Below, piece by piece: positions 12,036-24,400 of a DNA stretch of 64,000 nt (within the stretch, counting starts at the first letter, position 1; each line of letters starts with the position of its first letter). The stretch comes from Amoebophrya sp. A120 (Eukaryota; Sar; Dinophyceae; Syndiniales; Amoebophryaceae): contig CAJINV010000002.1 of assembly GCA_905178155.1 (NCBI GenBank), forward strand, positions 11,951,327 through 12,015,326. Reading direction: 5' to 3'. Below the pieces are notes generated by a model, which was not told the DNA's origin, ran no database searches, and was given only the letters and a program-made list of their open reading frames with translations. The translations under genes and the position numbers were made by a program.

Positions 12036-15000
12036 ATGGACGAGGCCGGGGAGCTTATCGGCGGACTTCTGGTTGGAGGCGCCGCTCTTCTCGGTTTCCA
12101 GCTGCATCACGTTAGGGACCGTTGGCAGCATGTGGCTCATCATGGTGGTGAAGTTGTCGAAGAGAGAAGCTCAAAGGGTTCATCATCTTCGTCGACATCT
12201 ACCAGCGGAAGCGCCGAGGCGGGTTTCGCTTCGGGTTCGGTGGAGCCCGAGACTTTGGCGCTGTTTGTCGAACAGGACGGCACCACACACGGCAGCTCTG
12301 CCTCCAGTAATGAGCAAAGCCAAGGTGGGGGTGGTGCGCTAGTTGAGCAGATTGCGGAGGTCGTGGCACCGTCTACTGAGATACAACACCATCACCATGC
12401 GGAAAGTCTCACGTCGGTACTGTCAACGAATTCGTCGACTCCACCGCCAATTCCTGCTCCACCTACAACAAAGAATATCACGACCGCGTGCCAGCAGAGG
12501 TTAGTTGGTGATGGGAATACGGACGCACTTTCTGCATCGAGTGTGAGTGACGGCTCTTGTCCGGAACCGGATGGTCGTGCCGCTACAGTCTCATCTGAAA
12601 CGCAGAGCGGTAATCGATGTCCCTTTTCTCCGTACCGGAAACTCGGCGATTTTTTTCTAAGTGTGGTCTACTGCATCTAATCTACCTAATGTTGTTGTTC
12701 CTCTTCCTGTTAGTCTGCAATATTGAATATTCACATCTGCTGCAAATAAAAAAGGGCGACCAGCCGAACACGATTCCGGAGCACTAGCAACGGCTTCCGG
12801 AAGCGACGGCTCTCCGCCTGCGGTAAATCCAACTCTGTCCACGGCTGTAAACAAACTACGAGATGAAGGAGTAATGTCTTTCGACATCGGGGCAACCGAA
12901 GCTGCGTCCGCCTCCTCGCTACTCGCCCAGATGCGCATCGCCGACAGTCACAAAAGTTTCCCCCTTGCTTCAAACGCAACCGGAACCGCCGTGACGTGGT
13001 CGGCAATGAAGAAGTGGATGTCTTCTCCTTCGCGCCCTCTGTCTTCTGTGTCGCATCACCAAGGAGATCAGCAATCCAATACTGCCAAATCACTTCCCGA
13101 CTTCAGAGCCGAGAGCAGTAATTTGACAAATAACAGCATGCCTGCTAACGCCAAACAGCGGAAGCACGGCCGTCAAAGCTGGGCCATTTCCAGCACGGAC
13201 ACAGTTTTGTATAAAAACGAGACGGAGACAACCATCAGTAGAAAGGGGCGCGTATATCATCTTCATCATGAGGACAAGGAAGAAACCGCTTTTATTCCGC
13301 GGAGAATATCAATACCATCGACAAAGATTCACGACGCTGATGCAAAGGATAAGAACCCGGCTGAACTTGAAGTTGAACTTGAAAGCCGCAATAAGAGTCA
13401 TCTCAGCATCAACTTCAACACCAGCACAGGGGATGGGATTGCTACCTCGACCTTGACTACGTCGGTGATGTGGTAAGTACTTCACTTTTCGTGTTTTTTT
13501 GTATGTTTTACCTTTATTTCATTTTCACCTAATTTTAGAGGCTGTGCAACAATTGGACCCCCTTTCGACAGGTCGAAAGGGGGGGGGGGTAGGTAGGTCG
13601 ACTGCCGGAATCCGGCGGCCGGCCCGCCGATGTGTGGGTGGGGGTCCGGCCCCACCGGCATTGGTCGGGTGGGGGTCACGGCCCGTGGCTCGGTCGCCGG
13701 CTCCCCCGGCACTGGTCGGAGGCCCGCCTTTGCTTGTGTGCAGGCACTTATCCACGGCACCGGGCTTCACTACTCCGACAAGGAGCAAAACGCACTCCGC
13801 TTTGTTCTTTGTCGGAGCAGCGAGCCACCGAAACCGGCCCCGCGCAGCATGATACTGGAATGGCCTCAGCTTACGCACTGGCCCACAGCTCTACTTTTTG
13901 GGGGGTTGCGCCGTGACCTGCTACGCCCTGTCCCTTTTCATCCTTCACGGGGCACAGCAAGCGCGAGCCCTGCCTTTCACTCCGCCGATTTTCCGTCGGG
14001 GGAGGGGCTCTGTTGCATGGCCTGGCGCGCGATACGAGGCCGCGCGCCATCCCATGGCGGGTCATTTTATTCTGGCCGGAATGGCGCAGATGTTTTTTGG
14101 AATTGACTCACAACTTGGCTCCGCGATTCTGATAGTAGATCGCAGGACCGCATCCGGCGAAGCGACTTTTTTGGCTGGCAACGACGACCACAGGCGGACT
14201 TCGTTCGCAGAAATTCAGAAGTCCGGCCTTGCCCACTATGTTAAGGCTCAAAAAAATCCATCCGCTCAACGGCTCTCAAAATGTTTGAAGCCTGGCCAGA
14301 AAAAAGGCATCTGCGCAAAAAGACACGCGCAGCAGTTTGCGACGCTCGGCTTTGTGAGCGCGTTCGCGCTGCAAAGTAGCGATTTGATTTTTTGAACCTT
14401 TTTGCGGGCCTTCATTTGTGATCATGCGCCTTTCGGGGCGGAAAAGGAGCTGGGAGCGTTTTATCATCGTTTCCCGCTCTTTCGCAAGACTCTGTGACTT
14501 GCAGAGCTTGCAAGTTTCTTTCAAACTTCAGCTGAAGTTCAAATTTGGCTTGAAGCTTTAAGTCAAATTTGAACTTCAAGTGAAGTTTGGAAGAACTGAA
14601 CTAGTCCCACAAGTGGGTCCAACAAACAAATTTCCCAATAGGATTTGGCGTTTTCCGGACTTCTGTCGGACACCGCTGAAGGAGTAGAGCAAACAAATTT
14701 TGAGCAAAAAATTGAATACCTGCAAATGTATGCGAAACGGCGAAAGGTAGAAAAAGGCTGTCAAAATGGTCGCAGCTCGTGTTTTTTGATGCTCGACGGG
14801 GGGCGCTTTACAACCTACAGCCACAGCATCGGCGACGGCTTGCGAAGTGAAGCAGTGATGGGAGTACGGTCTCGCCAACCGCATTGCAACAGCTCGCGCA
14901 CACAGATCGCGCAGAGTGCTCGGCCTTGCTCCTCGAATGCGAAGCGGGGCCCTATCGACTTTTCACCCCTTGCAAGAATTACTTCAGCAAACATTTTGGG

Positions 15001-16031
15001 AGCCGGGCTCCGAATGGATTTTTTTCACCCCTAACTATGGCGGATTTTATTAGACTGTGTTCATCATAGGGGTAGCCTGCCTGTGTTCGTTTTCGCTTCG
15101 TTCGCCGCGAGCCCTTGGCAAATGAATAAAAGCGGAGCCGTGGCGGTTTTCCTAGCAATTTAACCACAGCGGGCGCGCGATGCGCGGCCCGCGAAATTTT
15201 TGCAAGCAATGTAAAGCACACGCGCGTGGCTCCTAAGTTTTTTTTTACAGAGACTAGTTCGCGAAGGGAGTGGGCAATATACCGGCACCGGGCGCGCGCA
15301 GCGCGCCGCGCAAAATTTTTGCAAGCAATGTAAAGCAGCACACGCGCGCAACGTAGCTGCACCTCGGGCGGCGCGTGGTAGTTCGCGAACGAGGGTGGCA
15401 ATGTACCAGCACCGGGCGCGCGCAGCGCGCCGCGCGAAATTTTTTGCAAGTAGGCCGCGATCCAAGCAGGAAAGGCCGGGGAGCGCCTTCAGCGGGCGTG
15501 CGTAGCGCACCCCGCACAGCCCATCTGTTAGAAACTGGGGACGCTTGTCGAAAGGGGGGGGGGGAGGGGGGAGGTAGGTCGCCAGCAGGCCGCTGACCCC
15601 CCTTTCGACACGTCGAAAGGGGGTCCAGTTTTTGCACAGCCTCTATATTTTTTTCGAAGCCAGAGCTAGAGTAGAGCTTATCTGTAGGCTCCGAGTACTA
15701 AAATACGTAAATCCACGCGCATTTTTATTATAAAGAAAAGATTTAACTTGATGCGTTTGTGTCGAGCTATTCCAGTTTATTTACAGAACCTATTAGTCCT
15801 GCTTTCACTTTCAGTTTGAGTACCAACTCCGAGACTTGGTTTGAGTGGCAGACTCCGGTGACGGCTTTAGTCTCAGGCCCGGGCTTGTTGGAATTGGGTA
15901 GCAGCTTCTCGCTTCCTTGGATTCGCGTTTATACTTCGAGCTCGCGTATGATTTTCGATGGCGTTTCCAGGCAACCTTGTTGGTTGACGAGCATGACTTT
16001 CCGAGCAGCTCGCAAACGCAGCCACAGCTAA
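12036..16031 (+). CDS. Low-complexity Ser/Gly/His-rich protein, three exons, about 499 aa
   Basis: The proposed exons are 12036-12609, 12764-13472 and 15815-16031. Phases agree (1 and 2) and both introns are GT-AG; the second has a strong GTAAGT donor at 13473 and a pyrimidine-rich acceptor at 15814. The protein begins with a Gly/Leu-rich hydrophobic stretch (about residues 7-24, perhaps a signal anchor). Ser/Thr/Gly-rich, His-run and Pro-rich disordered sequence follows, and the last exon has more ordered composition. No family is recognised. Intron 2 is 2,342 bp long, of which 2,106 bp is an inserted inverted-repeat element; without it the intron would be about 236 bp. An alternative end is possible, because another frame stays open from about 15994 to 16243 and may be a further exon. 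Confidence 0.45.
14522..14589. repeat. 25-bp inverted repeat (hairpin) inside the element
   Basis: Arms 14522-14546 and 14565-14589 are reverse complements apart from two mismatches, around an 18-base loop. The core gaagttcaaattt/aaatttgaacttc is perfect. Confidence 0.85.
15190..15455. repeat. Three GC-rich tandem units of about 121 bp
   Basis: The word aaatttttgcaag recurs near 15194, 15316 and 15437, each preceded by a gcgcgc-rich block and followed by divergent copies of a unit of about 121 bp. The repeat lies in the right third of the inverted-repeat element. Confidence 0.75.
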
Positions 16032-17031
16032 ACAAGAAAACCCGAAAAAATGGAGCAGTTCCACGCTAGGTCTAGGCCCCGAGAAGGGTGCGCTTGACGC
16101 CAAGAACATGCAGCAGGCTTTCGCGCCAACAAGCATCTTGAGAAACAAAGACAAAAACTCTGCCTGCCCCCCCCTTCCCCGCACGGGCGAGGAGAGCCCA
16201 CCGAGACCCACACAGGCCTTGGCTCAACCCAGGCCACCGCGCTAGCTTGAAAAAATGCTCTGTAAAAGCTTTAGCCTCGCACGTGCGTCCGGCGAGATAA
16301 AGTTATATATAAGCCATTGGCATCAACGTCATCCTTATCGCAATGGGGCAGTAGCTGTGAATCCGAAGTCAAGCCCACGCGCAACGACGACAATAGCACC
16401 TGTCTCTCCCGCCCTTGGGGGCATGGATTGCTTGTTGTGCCCAAACACGCCCCTCGGGAACTGCCGGGGCCATGAATCCCAAGAAGAAGAAATGCTGGCC
16501 ATGTCGTGGGAGGCACGCGCGTTTACACTGAGGTGTACCTCATTGCCAGAGGGTGCGACGTTCTCCTTCTCACACAGCAGCTGCATGTGCGACGTTCTCT
16601 GATGCGCTGGAGCGTCGTGCCTTCGCACACCGACCATGCAGGGGAGGAACTGCGAGGGTGTCAGTCGCTATTTTCGGTCTATTTGTTTCTTGTCGGAAGC
16701 ACAACCCGAAGCCCGAAACTCGGTGGCTGCATTCCGCGAGTGCGATTGCTCTGGTTTTATCTAGGGCGTTTATTCACGCCGACAGGAAGGACCGTTCCTG
16801 TAACCTCCGATAAAACATCCTAGAAAGTTACTTCTAGCTTGTCTATGCATTCTGCATTCATTGATTGGGATTGCTTAGCTCTACGTGTTCTCATGTCACG
16901 CCCTCAAAAGCCGTGGAGTCAGCTCATCTAGTAGTGCCTCAATTATGAAGAGGTTGCCGCGCCCCCGTTGTGCCAACACGGCGGCGCGAGTGCAACTTGC
17001 TTATTCTCATGTCACGTCCTCCGGATGAAAA
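16032..17031. other. Intergenic, nothing firm
   Basis: Apart from the open frame to 16243 noted with the preceding gene, I see no supported feature. The ORFs at 16255-16823 overlap one another on both strands and have no family resemblance. Confidence 0.4.
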
Positions 17032-18411
17032 ATGAAAATCAGGTGCGTTTTGATGTCGGCCGCAGGCTTTGCGCTCTTGCTATTGCTCTGGAAAATGAAT
17101 AAGTGGTGCAATGAGCAGCAGTTGCGAAAAAGGAAGGAACAACAACAACGAGAAGTACTGCCAGAGAAACACCAAGGGCAAGCACAAGAAGAAATTGAAG
17201 GCATTATTTTCGTCGATCCGGAAGATGATCAAGATTCTGAATACGAGGACGCGCTGGAAGTCGGAAGCGCGGGGAGCACCGCTACCAGTCGTCACGAAGA
17301 TGAAGACGCGCTAGAAGCTGCAGCTTCAAGCTCGCAGCAATTCACTGCTGATTATCGGACAAGAAGTTCTGCGCAGACAAATTTCGGTGCGGGAAGCTCT
17401 TCGTCCTCTTCAAGCGGCGACCCCGGCACCAGCTGCACCACCACGGCTAGCGGGGAGGGAGTGTCGTCCGCGCTACAAGCTGCAGCTTCAAGCTCGCAGC
17501 AATTCACTGCTGACTATGGGACAAGTTCTGCGGCGAGAAATTTTGCTTCGGGAAGCTCTGCGTCTACTAGCAAAAGCGCCAGCAGCAGCACCAGCATAGC
17601 TGCAGGAGACAGCAACGCAGTGTTACATCATCAAGACGAGCACGATCCCGGTGCTAGCGGCGGCGTCTGCGCTCTGCTTTATCGAACGCAAGCACAGGAG
17701 CACGAGGATCAGCTAGAGGGCATGATGATGACTGGACGCGACCAAGAAGATGAGCTGGATGAAATAGACAGCAACGAAAGCGACACCGACATGACGATGC
17801 GCGGATTGGAGACGTGGACAAGATATGAACAACAAGCCAAGAACGTCATCAATGCAACGAAAACGATAGGCATATTAATAAATATTAGTACAGCAACAGC
17901 ACCACACTTGTTGGTTAGACTGAGTCTGGGACGTAATGTCGTCCATACTTGGTAATCTTAATCTATCATCATGTCATCCACAGGTGGATAGACTTACAGG
18001 TAAATTTGCAAGGAATACGGGCGAGGAGCACAGGCGTTAGTAGTAAAAGTAATAGGAAGAATGGACGAGCTTGCGCTTGCGCTATGTAGTCATTGCTCAG
18101 GGTCCAGGTGCAGCTGTGGCAGCTGGTGCTGCTCACTGTCAACCATCGCACATCTCACTCATGCTCAAGAATTATCCCAGAGACTAGGAACACTCAGTGG
18201 CTACGATACCTGAGCCGAACTCGAGAGGATAAAAAAAGCAGAGTCTGTCTGTTGTGAGTATGTTTTTGGTTTGTTTCGCCGCTAATAAAAAGTCGCCCTT
18301 CTTCTTCGCGAGCGGTTGCGAAAGGATCGGCGGACGTATCGTTGGCACCTGCGGACCAGAAGGGTCACGGGGGCAATGCGGCTGCTGCCCTTGCAGATGA
18401 CGAGATAAGAG
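17032..18411 (+). CDS. Ser-rich protein with N-terminal membrane anchor (partial gene model)
   Basis: Exon 1 (17032-17951) starts with ATG and encodes an N-terminal hydrophobic segment (about residues 7-20) followed by a Lys/Arg/Gln-rich stretch, consistent with a signal anchor. A long Ser/Ala/Glu/Asp-rich region follows. It contains two copies of a motif of about 30 residues built on AAASSSQQFTADY (near residues 98 and 151), a protein-level internal duplication also visible in the DNA. A GTAATC donor at 17952 and an acceptor at 18292 would join it in phase 2 to exon 2 (18293-18411), which ends at a strong GTGAGT donor. Further exons are not resolved. If no splicing occurs, exon 1 alone ends at 17955 with 307 residues. 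No family is recognised; it is probably disordered. Confidence 0.5.
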
Positions 18412-19388
18412 GTGAGTGCTGCGTTGATTGTAGTCTAGCTAAAGCTAATTCTCATATGATATTAGAATTACGACAAACGAAGGGTCACGCTCTGCAATCA
18501 TCAAATGACCGCACGGCACTCCTGGCTTTTATCATACTTAGTTATCCACTTGCACTTCTATTTTTCGCATTCCATTGTAATACATTGACTCACTCCATCT
18601 TTCGATCCACAAATGAGAATCTCGGCCGTTGCCGTTGGCGTTGCGTCCCTTGTTCTCGTGCTGTTGGAGTTTTCAGCGAGAAGGAGGGCGCGATCAAGAT
18701 ATTGTATTGACTTGAATCATGTATTTTCAGGAATCAATAGACCGAATCGCGAAGCTGGGAGGAGGGATGAAGTAGCTTAGTTACTCTGAATTTAAGGTCT
18801 ACCCTCTGATATATGTCCTTACCTTTTCTTCTACATAATGATAATAAACACATATTTAGCAACATGATGAATGATGGTGCAGTGCAAGAAGACTTGCACT
18901 TGAAGTGCCAGCACCTTGAGTTTTCGATTGTGATGTGGACGATACTTGTTAATTTATTGCTCTCGATAACTAAAAATGTAACAGTAACTGACTGCCATTG
19001 TCGCGTCAGTCATCGTGTAGTTGGCTTCGCTCCATCCTTGTTGTAGCCATCCTTCTTCGCCGCGTGCGAGGACGAGAAGTAGGATGTAGGCTTGCGATTA
19101 TTTGAAAAAAAAAGCCTCCTTGGAGGAAAATTAACCATCTTTGAGGGAAGAATGCAAATGCCACTTCATCAACTTCTGGGGGCTAGGAGCCACCCGCTTG
19201 TTGATCGTTAGTTTCAGCAGAATGAAACAAATACAGACGACGGTACAACTTTCTTCCGTTTACATTCTTTGTACATCATCGTGGATGTGTTTCTCTTGTT
19301 ATGTTAAGTTGCAGCGTAGCAAGCAATAGCAAACGCAAAGAAAAGGAACAAGTCAGAAAGTTATTGGCTCCGGGGAGAGTTGTTTTAG
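18412..19388. other. Intron or intergenic, unresolved
   Basis: The stretch follows a GTGAGT donor. An ORF to 18710 has one hydrophobic stretch but no clear splice context. No repeat or RNA gene was seen. Confidence 0.3.
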
Positions 19389-19526
19389 GCCAACAGCCGC
19401 TTCACGCAGCTTCTGTTGTGGCAAGAGTTCGGGAAATTCATGCACGTTGTTCCTGTTCTTGTGCTGGCCCTGTGGCCGACTTACTTAAGTATCTGCCTGC
19501 AGTGTATAATTCTTGCGTCCGCGTTG
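19389..19526 (+). CDS. Candidate internal exon with two hydrophobic stretches
   Basis: Bounded by a good acceptor (gttgttttag) and a GTGAGT donor, 138 nt, phase 0 at both ends. It encodes about 46 residues with a strongly hydrophobic core (FMHVVPVLVLALWPTYLSIC and onward). It is probably an exon of a membrane-protein gene whose other exons I could not connect; a further hydrophobic frame runs from about 19570 to 19670. Confidence 0.35.
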
Positions 19527-20839
19527 GTGAGTATCAAGACCTCAGCGCATTTGCGCAGGGACATTCGCCACGGATATAAATGCTACAGTGCTATAGTAGT
19601 GTTAGGTAGTTTAGTTTACTTTGCGTTGCTTATTGTTGTGCTTCTCTCTTATTGTTATATATATTTTTCACACACGCGGGCAGAACAAGTATCCACACAC
19701 GCGCCGCGCCCATTTCTAGCAAGGGACTCTATTGATATCGTCGCGCACGACTCCGCTTCCGCATGCCCAGACTTACACTCGCACTCACTCTCACGCATTG
19801 CATTTTCATGTATGACTACAGCGCTGGACTGGGTATGTTGCGTCTCATCTCGTCGATTTCGTTGATCACGGCATGATGCTTCTTCTCGCCTGTCCTCGGT
19901 TTCGTGCTTCTTGATTGTTTCGTCCTCGTGCAAAAACACTGACTGCGTCCGCAAGAAAAGCTGCAAAGCACTCGTAAAATAAACGTTTCTGACGTCAAAA
20001 TTCGTTTCTTCGTCTTGTTTGTCGTCGTGACAATCCACTTTGTACTTGCAGCGGATTTCCTCGTGCAACATTTACATTTCGTCCGTCGTTTTTCAGGCCG
20101 ATGCAATTTTCTGCACTAATCCTCTTCATACGTCGTGCGTTTTCTTGGCAATGTGTAGATATATATTCCGACATTCCACCACCTCCTCCACCTCCAGAGT
20201 CAAGGATATTGTTGTCTCCCCGTAGTTGATAGACAAGTCCCGACTTTTCCGATTCTCCTTTTTACAGCGTTTGTGTCCTCTTAAGTAGTAGATTTTAGAT
20301 TAATGGTCATCCCGTGGTTGCATCCAGGTCAAATAGCACGGCTGCCAATTCTTGTTTAGTTCGGTCAACCGCAACCGCAACACAATTGCTCAAACTCTTT
20401 ACTTTTTTACGTGAATAAGTGTAAGCGAAATGAACAAGGCGAAGAACACTAGAGCATGAGAAGGGCATTTCCCCAGCACGGAAGCAGAAACGTGCCTTGC
20501 ACATCTGGAGCAAGGGGCGGTCTTTCTATCCCGATCTTCCTGGTAATTATCCTTGCCGCCATGAAGAGAGCCGTACTTGCGCGACATCCCCCAGGGTCCT
20601 TCAATCGGGCTGGAAAACACCTTGCCGCCTTTGCGTTGGTTGCACAAGGACCGATATCGTACGCAAAAGCTGCAGCACTGTGAGGACTTTGTTCAATATT
20701 TTATTGTTGCCAAATGAGGAAGCGGAAAGCGAAAAGCGTTGTTCCACGGGGAACCAGTAATTGCATCGTGCATGTATTCTTACATCCAACAGATGAAGCC
20801 CAGCGACAAGATAACAAGTCCCTGGGTAGCATCTAGTGA

Positions 20840-21102
20840 ATGTTGTGCTTCCGTTGTGCGTACTTGTTCATCGACTCAGTCCGCAGTGACGCAGTTTATT
20901 TTCTTCCGCGATACCGGAGGGAAGCTCGCGCCGCGAGGAGGATCGCGGCGGACACGGCCGAGAAGATCCAGAAACTGTTTCCCGGGGCGGAGATCCTCGA
21001 CTACTCATCTGAGGACGCTGGGGAGTTTGAACAACCCCCGTGGAAGCTTGCCTATCAAAATGAAAATCATTGCCCCATACAATATAGGCGTACGTCGTTG
21101 AA
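20840..21102 (+). CDS. Candidate exon, charged soluble segment
   Basis: This open frame ends at a strong GTAAGT donor (21103). Its second half is Arg/Ala/Glu-rich and helical in character, then Pro- and aromatic-containing, and looks coding. Its 5' border is uncertain (acceptors near 20886 and 20894). No downstream exon in matching phase was found before the next gene, although a frame from about 21279 to 21389 looks coding. No family is recognised. Confidence 0.3.
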
Positions 21103-21469
21103 GTAAGTACTTGCAAATATGCATGACGATTTGTGGTGACACACAAGCAACTCGTACTCAGGGTACACTGTCTACTCGAACTTGTATTTCGGATTTTGCA
21201 TTGCAATTATGTATTCACACCGACGTCGTCATCTGTAAAGCACTCACTGGAGCACCCGTGCACACAGAAGTCTGCCAGGACGAGCGTTCGCTGAGAATTC
21301 GTGTGAGGCAGCGTTTTCATCATGATGGCGAAGACCTCAACACTGTAGGGAATGTTCCATATCAAAGAAATAAAAACTGCGTGTGCTAGTGTTGTGGCAG
21401 AATATATAAATACAGAACAACGAACCCGACCTCTATAAATAAAATGGACACTATCAATAATATGTTGGA

Positions 21470-24400
21470 ATGAAACGTCTCAGGCCGCGGTCGCTGTTTA
21501 GACATACGCGTCGAAGTTTGCCACTATTATTCCCATGCGATAGTCGTTCCCGTCCCGTCTGCCTGAAGAACTTGTATTTATTTTCTTTCCATCTACTGCT
21601 ACTGCAAGTGCAAGTGCAATCGCAAAGTCCTCTAGCCTTGCATCACACTATCACACGTTTTCTCTTCCATAGTGGAGCATGGGAAGACACCGAAGTTCTG
21701 GAAAAAAACGCTGACGATGCGGCAAGATACGGTCTAGTACCTGGTACTTGTCAGGCGCCCGTCGCTAACAAGGAGAAGAAGCCCCCGAGTGTGCTCGCGG
21801 ACAAAACCTGCCAGAGCGTCTGCGTGGAAGAGGAAGACGCTTACTCCTGCTTTTTTGACCCTGCAACGCGGTGGTGTGCGTGCAAGGATTCAACAGGCAA
21901 GACCAAGCCGAAGTACGAAGTAGAGAGCGCAGATGCGGCTGTGACAGAAATCACGGAAGGACGGGCTGGCGAAATTGACGCCTCATCTCCATCTTTATTT
22001 GGCGCGGGTAGGTGCACGGGTAACATCCTTCGTACCGTGAAGAATGCGGACGGGGCCACCGAGAATTGCCAGGACCTCTGCGAAAAGAAAGAGACAGTGG
22101 TTCGCTGTTTCTTCGAGCTCACGACCGACCATGCCGGGTGCAAGTGCCGCGACAAAAATCACGAGTACGTTCCGGACTACAAGACGCGCGAGGAAGCGGG
22201 AGCTGAGGCAGTTGTTGCGGAAACCGAAGAACTGGACGCTGGTGAAGCGGAACAAACCTTTTTCTACAGGGATCTGCTTCAGTGTGTGGCGCCTGCCGGG
22301 AAGAAAGACCTTGAGAGCGAGGTGTTTCGCGCTGTAGTGGATGGTAACAGACGGACCTGTGGGAACGTCTGTGAGCAAGACGGCAAGAACGACGCGTATT
22401 CTTGTTTTTTCGACCCCGCCACACGGGACTGTGGGTGCGTGCATTCGTTGAACAAATTCAAGCCGCATTACCTGGGCGCGGCGGAGAGCGTCCAGAGAGT
22501 GAGCGTCGAAGGCGCAGGAAGTGACGATAATAAAAACGTGGACTTCAACGGTCGCTGCAAGGGAAAGGCGACACGGACGCTTGGCGACGGTGGGAAGGGC
22601 TGCAGTGATGTGTGTGCGCAACAGCAGACCATGCTTGATTGCTTTTTCCAGGCTGACGCAAAGAGCTGCAAGTGTCGTGACGTGAACCATGAGTACCTGC
22701 CGATTTATGAAGCTGCCGATGCTGGCTCGGGCGACCAAGAGATCGTCGAGCCAACCACGGAACAGCTGACGCAGGCTGCCGCAGAACCGGACAAGAATGG
22801 AGATGGAGAGCCTGAAAGTATTGCATTGCATCGCTGCAGCGCTCCCGGAGCAGATGCCTCGATGAGCAAGGTCGACCCGTCGAAGAGCTGTGCCACTGTC
22901 TGCACAGAAAAGAAAACCGCGTACTCCTGCTTCTTTGATCCCGCCGCGCGGGATTGTGGATGCATTGACAAACTGAATGGGTACGTCGCTCAATACGACC
23001 CTCCTACACAGGCCAGGCAGTACGTCAAAGTGGAAGACGTTGCACAAATATCGCTAGAAGCCGACCTCCTCGGCTGCACGGGAAGCGCCGTCCGCAAGGT
23101 GTCGACGTTGGCCGGCACCGAGCAAAAGTGCAGTGAGCTCTGTGTGAGCAAAACCAGTCTGATGCAGTGCTTTTTCGAGGCCGAGGCGAAGGCGTGCCTC
23201 TGTGGAGACAAGACGCATACGTATGTTCCAGAGTACGCGACCGCACCCTCGGCTGCGCCGGAAGATGAGACCGTACACGTGGACGGTCCGACGGAAGTGA
23301 AGTTTGATCAAGCGTGGAGCGAAGCCTTCTTCCCGAAACAGTGCGCGGCGCCCTCGGACACAGACAGCAGGGTCTTCCCCCAAAAGAAGTGTGGGGAAAT
23401 TTGTGAAAACAGCAACCACGATGCCTACTCCTGCTTTTTTGATCCGGCATCGCGGGACTGCGGTTGCGTGGACTCGCTGAGTCTGTACATACCCTTGTAC
23501 GAGTACAAACCGGACTCAGACCCTGATGCTCTCACACAAGAGCTTGCGACCGCCGAAGCCGCTGCGAATTTCGGCAACAACCACTGCACGGGGAAGGCGC
23601 TGCGAAAACCCGGGGAAGACAGTGAACAGAACTGTCTTCAGCTCTGTGAAACCAAAACAACGGCGACTGAGTGTTTTTTCGAGGCGTTTGCGAAGGCATG
23701 CAGGTGCCGTGACAAGACTCACACTTTCATACCCGACTACGCGGACGGACAGCCCCCACCCGACGCGGTCGAGATTGTGGACGTAGCTCCAGTAGTGCCC
23801 ACAAAACTGCCATCGGCTACAGCGGGTAATTACTTACTTGATGTCGGCCGGTGCGCGGTCCCTGACGGCACCGACGGAAGCACGAAAAGCAGGGTGTACC
23901 CAAAAGAAACCTGTACTGAAATTTGCAGCGCAAGTGGGGATGCGTATGCGTGCTTTTTTGATCCTGCAGCGCGTGACTGCGGCTGCGTGGATAAGGGGTC
24001 GTCGGAATCGGAATCGCTGTACAAGCCAGACTACGAGCACACGCCCGCTAGTGGTCCGGCAACTCCTGTAACCACTGAAGCAGCACGTGAAGGTACAGTC
24101 GCAACGGACTTCGGAGCAGACTGGTGTGTGGGAAAGCGACAACGCAGCCCGGAAGGCAGCGAGAAAAAATGCGATGAAATTTGTGCAGAAAGGAACACTG
24201 CGTCGGAGTGCTTTTTCGGTACCAATTCGGAGTTGTGCAAGTGCCGCGACGTTCAGCACAAGTACATTCCGGAGTACGCCGCGGACCAGGAACCGTCCGA
24301 GGCCGAGGAGATTGTGGACGTAGCTCCAGTAGTGCCCCAAAAACTGTCACCGGCTGAAGCGGGTAATTACTTACTTGATGTCGGCCGGTGCGCGGTGCCT

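Larger units (their letters stand above)
13538..15643. mobile_element. 2.1-kb element with about 40-bp terminal inverted repeats, TA-flanked, non-autonomous
   Basis: The left end begins gaggctgtgcaacaattgga and the right end is its reverse complement with few mismatches (tccagtttttgcacagcctc). The match continues inward through a ccccctttcgac/gtcgaaaggggg segment for about 40 bp. TA flanks both ends (13536-13537 and 15644-15645), the target duplication expected of Tc1/mariner-like or other TA-targeting elements. Inside are long G-tracts near both ends, a hairpin at 14522-14589 and a threefold GC-rich tandem repeat near 15190-15455. No ORF resembles a transposase; the longest, 13898-14395, is unremarkable. 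It sits wholly within an intron of the surrounding gene. Confidence 0.75.

Noticed and set aside
13630-14395. ORFs in the 2.1-kb inverted-repeat element as a transposase
   Set aside because: They overlap in several frames and show no DDE or other catalytic pattern.
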